Of a stretch of 16,184 nt of DNA, positions 13,215 through 16,184 are shown piece by piece. The notes under the pieces were generated by a model. The model worked only from the letters and a program-made list of their open reading frames with translations. It was not told the DNA's origin and did no database searches. The stretch's first letter is position 1, and every line of letters starts with the position of its first letter. The stretch lies in NCBI GenBank assembly GCA_024654265.1, contig JANLIO010000090.1:1-16184 (forward strand), read 5' to 3'. This DNA is from a bacterium. Lineage in GTDB: Bacteria; Patescibacteriota; Patescibacteriia; 2-12-FULL-60-25. Both the position numbers and the translations under genes were made by a program.

Positions 13215-14270
13215 TTACTCAGCAAGCCCAGCTTTGATTGTTTGAATCACCGGATCCAAATCACCATCCAAAATCTGCTGAATGTTGTGCCATGAGTGTG
13301 CGACCCGGTGATCCGTGATACGATCTTGCGGATAGTTGTATGTACGAATTTTCTCTGACCGTTCAGCTCTTCCGATCTGCGAACGACGTTCTGCATCAAG
13401 CTGGCTTCGCTTCTTTTCCTCTTCCAACTCCCAAACACGCGCACGCAAAATCTGCATGGCGCGTTCACGATTCTGCACTTGCGATCGTTCATCCTGACAC
13501 GAAACCACAACACCACTTGGAATGTGTGTAAGACGAACCGCTGAATACGTCGTATTCACAGACTGTCCACCTTTTCCGCCAGCGCAAAACGTATCGATAC
13601 GAAGATCTTTCGCATCAATGGAAATTTCTGTTTCTTCGATTTCCGGAAGCACGGCAACCGTTGCTGTTGATGTATGAACACGCCCCTGCTTTTCTGTTTC
13701 TGGTACGCGCTGAACACGATGCACGCCCTGCTCCCCTTTTAATGCGCCAAAAGCACCATCCCCCTCAATACGAAAAACGACTTCTTTATACCCACCCGCA
13801 TCAACATGCGATTCTGAAATGAGTGATGTCTTCCAATTTTTTCGCTCCGTATATCGCACATACATTCGGAAAAGATTATGCGCAAAAATGGCAGCCTCAT
13901 CTCCCCCAGCGCCGGCACGGATTTCAACAATAACATTTCCGGCGTCATGCGGATCTGGAGGAACAAGCGCGACACGAAATACGGTTTCCGTTTCTTCAAG
14001 CTCGCGCTCAACCGTTTCCTTCTCACCTTCAGCAAGCGACTGCATCTCAACATCATCAGATGAAAGCGCAGAATCCAATTCACCTTTTGCAATCTTCGCA
14101 AGCTCCCAACGATCGCCAAATTCCACAACTTTCTTTTGATGCGCATACGCACGTGAAACATCTCGCAACGTTGATTGATCTGCGAGTGTTGTTGGATGAG
14201 ACATCTTATCCTCAAGACGTTTCAATTCTTCTTTCGCTTCGTGAAGAGATTCGGAAAGATTTTTTTTCAT
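13215..14270 (-). CDS. prfA: peptide chain release factor 1
   Basis: Recognises UAA and UAG stop codons and triggers peptide release. It has 351 residues, typical length. Visible: a long coiled N-terminal region (1-100), IRAGAGGDEAAIFAHNLFRMY (118-138), the anticodon-like PxT motif as P190-E-T192 within HRVQRVPETEKQGRVHTS, which points to RF1 rather than RF2 (SPF), and the GGQ motif at 234-236 in GGKGGQSVNTT. The usual RF1 sequence before GGQ is GAGGQ; here it is GKGGQ. The C-terminal helix ends YNYPQDRITDHRVAHSWHNI. The start at 14270 follows a -10 box by 13 bases. The single TGA stop here (eno) implies an RF2 gene elsewhere. Confidence 0.96.
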   Translation of the reverse strand: MKKNLSESLHEAKEELKRLEDKMSHPTTLADQSTLRDVSRAYAHQKKVVEFGDRWELAKIAKGELDSALSSDDVEMQSLAEGEKETVERELEETETVFRVALVPPDPHDAGNVIVEIRAGAGGDEAAIFAHNLFRMYVRYTERKNWKTSLISESHVDAGGYKEVVFRIEGDGAFGALKGEQGVHRVQRVPETEKQGRVHTSTATVAVLPEIEETEISIDAKDLRIDTFCAGGKGGQSVNTTYSAVRLTHIPSGVVVSCQDERSQVQNRERAMQILRARVWELEEEKKRSQLDAERRSQIGRAERSEKIRTYNYPQDRITDHRVAHSWHNIQQILDGDLDPVIQTIKAGLAE

Positions 14271-14283
14271 AGCATTGGTATAT

Positions 14284-14292
14284 AGAATAGCA
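14284..14292 (-). promoter_or_regulatory. extended -10 promoter of prfA
   Basis: TGCTATTCT on the - strand (TATTCT at 14284-14289) ends 13 bases before the prfA ATG, right after the rpmE terminator. A second -10-like TATACC lies six bases before the ATG. Confidence 0.4.
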
Positions 14293-14300
14293 GAGGACCG

Positions 14301-14332
14301 AAAAAAGAACTGGCAAGCCAGTTCTTTTTTTT
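14301..14332 (-). terminator. rpmE terminator
   Basis: AAGAACTGGC and GCCAGTTCTT (14305-14326) are perfect inverted repeats with T-runs on both sides, so termination can work in either direction. It abuts the rpmE stop codon (14333-14335) and insulates prfA from rpmE. Confidence 0.9.
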
Positions 14333-14626
14333 CTAGTTCCCTTCAACCATTGCCTTCTTCTCCGATTTCACTGCAGCGCGTTTCTCACGCTTAATTCGCT
14401 TCCCAGGAACATCAGCAAGACCTTCTTTTGCCGCTTTGCGCGCTTCAAACTTCTCAACGCGTCGTGAGGAGTCAATAAGCTTCTGTTTTCCTGTGTAGAA
14501 CGGATGGCATTTTGCACACAGTTCCACGCGAATATCAGAAACCGTTGATCCGACGGTTAATTCGTTTCCGCAGGCGCATGTCATTTTTGCATCGACATGA
14601 TATGTAGGGTGGATGTCCGTTTTCAT
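14333..14626 (-). CDS. rpmE: 50S ribosomal protein L31, zinc-binding form, extended C-terminus
   Basis: Large-subunit protein that bridges the 50S central protuberance to the 30S head. It has 97 residues, longer than the usual ~70. Visible: MKTDIHPTYH N-terminus, the four zinc-type cysteines C17, C19, C37 and C40 (CAC and CAKC), and HPFYTGKQKLIDSSRRVEKF (41-60), all typical of the C+ type. Residues 61-97 are a Lys/Arg/Ala-rich extension ending KKAMVEGN. ATG 14626 is chosen over the longer frame because it gives the family N-terminus and lies 10 bases after a good promoter. It is divergent from queA. Confidence 0.95.
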   Translation of the reverse strand: MKTDIHPTYHVDAKMTCACGNELTVGSTVSDIRVELCAKCHPFYTGKQKLIDSSRRVEKFEARKAAKEGLADVPGKRIKREKRAAVKSEKKAMVEGN

Positions 14627-14636
14627 AGTTGGCGAG

Positions 14637-14665
14637 ATTCTAGCAATATCTTGTTCTTTTGGCAA
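14637..14665 (-). promoter_or_regulatory. rpmE promoter
   Basis: TTGCCA (14660-14665), a 17-base spacer, and an extended -10 TGCTAGAAT (TAGAAT at 14637-14642), 10 bases before the ATG. It is among the best complete native promoters in the window and overlaps the queA promoter. Confidence 0.65.
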
Positions 14666-14678
14666 GATATGGTAGCGT
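14651..14678 (+). promoter_or_regulatory. queA promoter, leaderless type
   Basis: TTGTTC (14651-14656), a 16-base gap, and an extended -10 TGGTAGCGT (TAGCGT at 14673-14678), seven bases before the ATG at 14686. It interleaves with the divergent rpmE promoter, so both cannot be occupied at once. Confidence 0.5.
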
Positions 14679-14685
14679 AAAACCC

Positions 14686-15687
14686 ATGAAAACCTCAGAT
14701 TTTGATTACAATCTCCCAATTGAACGTATCGCTCAGAAGCCAATGCGACCACGGGATCATTCGCGTCTCATGGTTTTGGACCGAAAATCTGGGAACATAG
14801 ATCACAAGACTTTTTTTGAAATTGAGTCACTTTTAAATGCAGGAGATCTCCTCATCATAAACAATAGCAAGGTATTTCGAGCACGACTTAAGACAAATGA
14901 TGAGCGAGAAGTATTTCTCCTTCGACCTGAGGGATCCTATTGGCATGCTCTTCTCAAACCCGGAAAAACGTTCCATATCGGAGATATCGTCCATTTTTCG
15001 GAAAAAAACGCCTCAGCCACACCCATCGCACACGCAAAAATTGTTTCAAAACACGCGGATGGCACAGCGTCCATTGATTTTGAAATGGATCCAAATCGTG
15101 TCATCGAACTTACCGAACATATCGGCGAGATTCCAACGCCCCCGTACGTCGAATCCATAACCGATAATTCTGACTACCAAACCGTATACGCAAAAGACAC
15201 CGGATCTGTCGCCGCACCAACGGCCGGTTTTCACTTTACACCAGAGCTCATCGAAAAAATAAAAACAAAAGGGGTTCAATTTGCCGAAGTCACTCTTCAT
15301 GTTGGGCTCGGCACATTCCGTCCCATGCGAAGCGAAACGATAGAAGAACATGAAATGCATGAGGAGTGGATTAATGTTCCGGACGAAACTCAAAATAAAA
15401 TCAAAGAAACAAAAGCACACGGCGGACGCGTCATTGCCGTTGGGACAACAACCGTGCGCGCGCTTGAATCAAATACTCAAAATGGATTCACACGAATCTT
15501 CATCACACCCGGTTATACATTTAAAGTCATCGACGGACTGATCACAAATTTTCATCTTCCGAAATCAACACTCCTCGTTCTTGTCTCCGCATTTGCAGGA
15601 CGTGACAACATCATGAACGCGTACACTCAAGCAATCGAAAATGAATACCGCTTTTACTCATTCGGAGATGCAATGTTTATCGGATAA
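14686..15687 (+). CDS. queA: S-adenosylmethionine:tRNA ribosyltransferase-isomerase
   Basis: Transfers and isomerises ribose from S-adenosylmethionine onto 7-aminomethyl-7-deazaguanine in tRNA, forming epoxyqueuosine. It has 333 residues, close to the usual ~340. Visible: MKTSDFDYNLPIERIAQKP (1-19), LLIINNSKVFRARL, TAGFHFTPELIEKI, EVTLHVGLGTFRPM, HEEWINVP, GGRVIAVGTTTVRALES, TPGYTFKVIDGLITNFHLPKSTLLVLVSAFAG and YRFYSFGDAMFI. ATG 14686 is chosen over 14659 for the family N-terminus and the promoter seven bases upstream. No other queuosine gene (tgt, queC-G) is in the window, so the substrate source is unknown. Confidence 0.96.
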   Translation: MKTSDFDYNLPIERIAQKPMRPRDHSRLMVLDRKSGNIDHKTFFEIESLLNAGDLLIINNSKVFRARLKTNDEREVFLLRPEGSYWHALLKPGKTFHIGDIVHFSEKNASATPIAHAKIVSKHADGTASIDFEMDPNRVIELTEHIGEIPTPPYVESITDNSDYQTVYAKDTGSVAAPTAGFHFTPELIEKIKTKGVQFAEVTLHVGLGTFRPMRSETIEEHEMHEEWINVPDETQNKIKETKAHGGRVIAVGTTTVRALESNTQNGFTRIFITPGYTFKVIDGLITNFHLPKSTLLVLVSAFAGRDNIMNAYTQAIENEYRFYSFGDAMFIG

Positions 15688-15721
15688 ATACAAACGAAAC
15701 AAAATTATCCTGAATCCTACA

Positions 15722-15756
15722 CCCTAAAAACGGACACCCCGTGTCCCAGTTTCATC
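15722..15756 (-). repeat. hairpin element, copy 1 (terminator-like on - strand)
   Basis: GGACAC-CCC-GTGTCC (15732-15746) is a perfect 6-bp stem. The element runs CCCTAAAAACGGACACCCCG onward to CAGTTTCATC. On the - strand the hairpin is followed by GTTTTT, like an intrinsic terminator. A second copy at 16079 differs only in the length of its A-run. It is the first hairpin after queA, but lacks a T-tract in that direction. Confidence 0.75.
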
Positions 15757-15801
15757 CAAATATTCCAAATTCCACATTCTAAATTCCCTTCTGAGACTGA
15801 G

Positions 15802-15882
15802 AAAATCGGATGTCCGACATCCGCGAAGGTCGGATTTTGATTGAATTGCTCGCTTATACAAAAATCGGATGTCCGATATCCG
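15802..15882. repeat. two copies of a 22-base palindromic repeat
   Basis: AAAATCGGATGTCCGACATC plus CG (15802-15823) recurs at 15861-15882 with a single C-to-T change. Copy 1 holds CGGATGTC-C-GACATCCG, a perfect 8-bp palindrome. Copy 2 extends to 10 bp with one G-T pair (15864-15884), and on the - strand runs into TTTTTG. The change in copy 2 keeps pairing as a wobble. Confidence 0.75.
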
Positions 15883-15911
15883 ATCAAACGTAAAGTCCTT
15901 TTTATTACGTC

Positions 15912-15931
15912 ATCCCGAAAGCATTCGGGAT
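15912..15931. repeat. perfect hairpin of REP type
   Basis: ATCCCGAA and TTCGGGAT form an 8-bp stem around AGCA, preceded by ACGTC. The form matches the GTCATCCCGAA-type palindromes dispersed in many bacterial genomes. Confidence 0.65.
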
Positions 15932-15942
15932 CGCTTTTCATC

Positions 15943-15968
15943 CGTCATTCCGACCATCGTGGAGGAAT
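15943..15968. repeat. REP-like palindrome
   Basis: CGTCATTCCGACCATCGTGG followed by AGGAATC folds as ATTCC/GGAAT enclosing CCA/TGG. It resembles widely dispersed GTCATTCCGACC...GGAATC repeats. Confidence 0.6.
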
Positions 15969-15992
15969 CCCTTTTATAAACAACCTTCTTTG

Positions 15993-16069
15993 AAAAGGGA
16001 TCTCTCGACTATGCTCGAGATGACGGAAGTGAGAAAAGGGATCTCTCCATTACAGTCGAGATGACAGAA
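15993..16069 (+). repeat. two direct copies of a 36-base element
   Basis: Copies at 15993-16028 and 16034-16069 share AAAAGGGATCTCTC at the left and TCGAGATGAC at the right; the central eight bases differ (GACTATGC and CATTACAG). Copy 1 has TCTCGA/TCGAGA as an inverted repeat; the central change in copy 2 shortens the stem. Confidence 0.7.
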
Positions 16070-16078
16070 AGAATCTCT

Positions 16079-16115
16079 CCCTAAAAAAACGGACACCCCG
16101 TGTCCCAGTTTCATC
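16079..16115 (-). repeat. hairpin element, copy 2 (terminator-like on - strand)
   Basis: Same element as at 15722, with seven A instead of five, and the palindrome at 16091-16105. On the - strand it reads as a stem plus GTTTTTTT, so it may terminate a - strand gene lying beyond the window. The remaining 16116-16184 shows no gene or clear structure. Confidence 0.75.
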
Positions 16116-16184
16116 AAACCTTCAAAACTCCTAACCTATTAATCTAATGGACAGGGGTTTGGGGGTCGCCTGCCTGTTTGAGTG

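Noticed and set aside
15717..15941. A 74-codon open frame on the - strand after queA
   Set aside because: It runs through the GGACAC hairpin and both CGGATGTC palindromes, so its sequence is explained by non-coding repeats. It has no domain and no start signals.
15993..16069. Direct repeats that might be a CRISPR array
   Set aside because: Only two copies, with a spacing of five bases rather than a spacer, and divergence in the centre. They fit a palindromic repeat family.

Overview
The window looks like a chromosomal piece of a small-genome bacterium of the Candidate Phyla Radiation (Patescibacteria). This is inference. It rests on tightly packed housekeeping genes, modest GC (23 of 60 bases in a sampled enolase stretch), very few Shine-Dalgarno (SD) sequences, a DUF5654 membrane protein, and a thymidylate kinase and release factor of the type I associate with that group. 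The standard bacterial code fits: stops are TAA, TAG and one TGA (enolase), and Trp is TGG. I see no tRNA or rRNA gene.

Layout. 1-3830, + strand: a 3' gene remnant, then folA (dihydrofolate reductase) and tmk (dTMP kinase) for dTTP supply, a multi-pass membrane protein, and gatB for tRNA amidation. 3828-4826, - strand: miaA, convergent with gatB and sharing its terminator. 4862-5008, +: a 48-residue ORF divergent from miaA. 5172-9567, -: a lower-glycolysis cluster transcribed gap, metallophosphoesterase-like pseudoenzyme, pgk, DUF5654 protein, eno. 9738-11075, -: rpsB-tsf with its own leader and terminator. 11245-13059, -: an island of two GC-rich lipoprotein genes, each with a strong SD and a terminator, one of them carrying Cys-rich repeats like those of myxobacterial surface proteins. 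13215-14626, -: prfA, then rpmE upstream of it and divergent from queA (14686-15687, +). 15688-16184: no gene, but a cluster of palindromic repeats between two copies of a 35-37-base hairpin element.

The native genes share an unusual start layout. A -10 box, usually in the extended form TGnTANNNT, lies only 6-13 bases before the ATG, with no SD. That predicts leaderless or nearly leaderless mRNAs, often one promoter per gene even inside apparent operons. rpsB and the two island genes break this rule. The most interesting items are the lipoprotein island, the metal-site-less metallophosphoesterase between gap and pgk, the leaderless promoter pattern, and the palindrome cluster at the right end.
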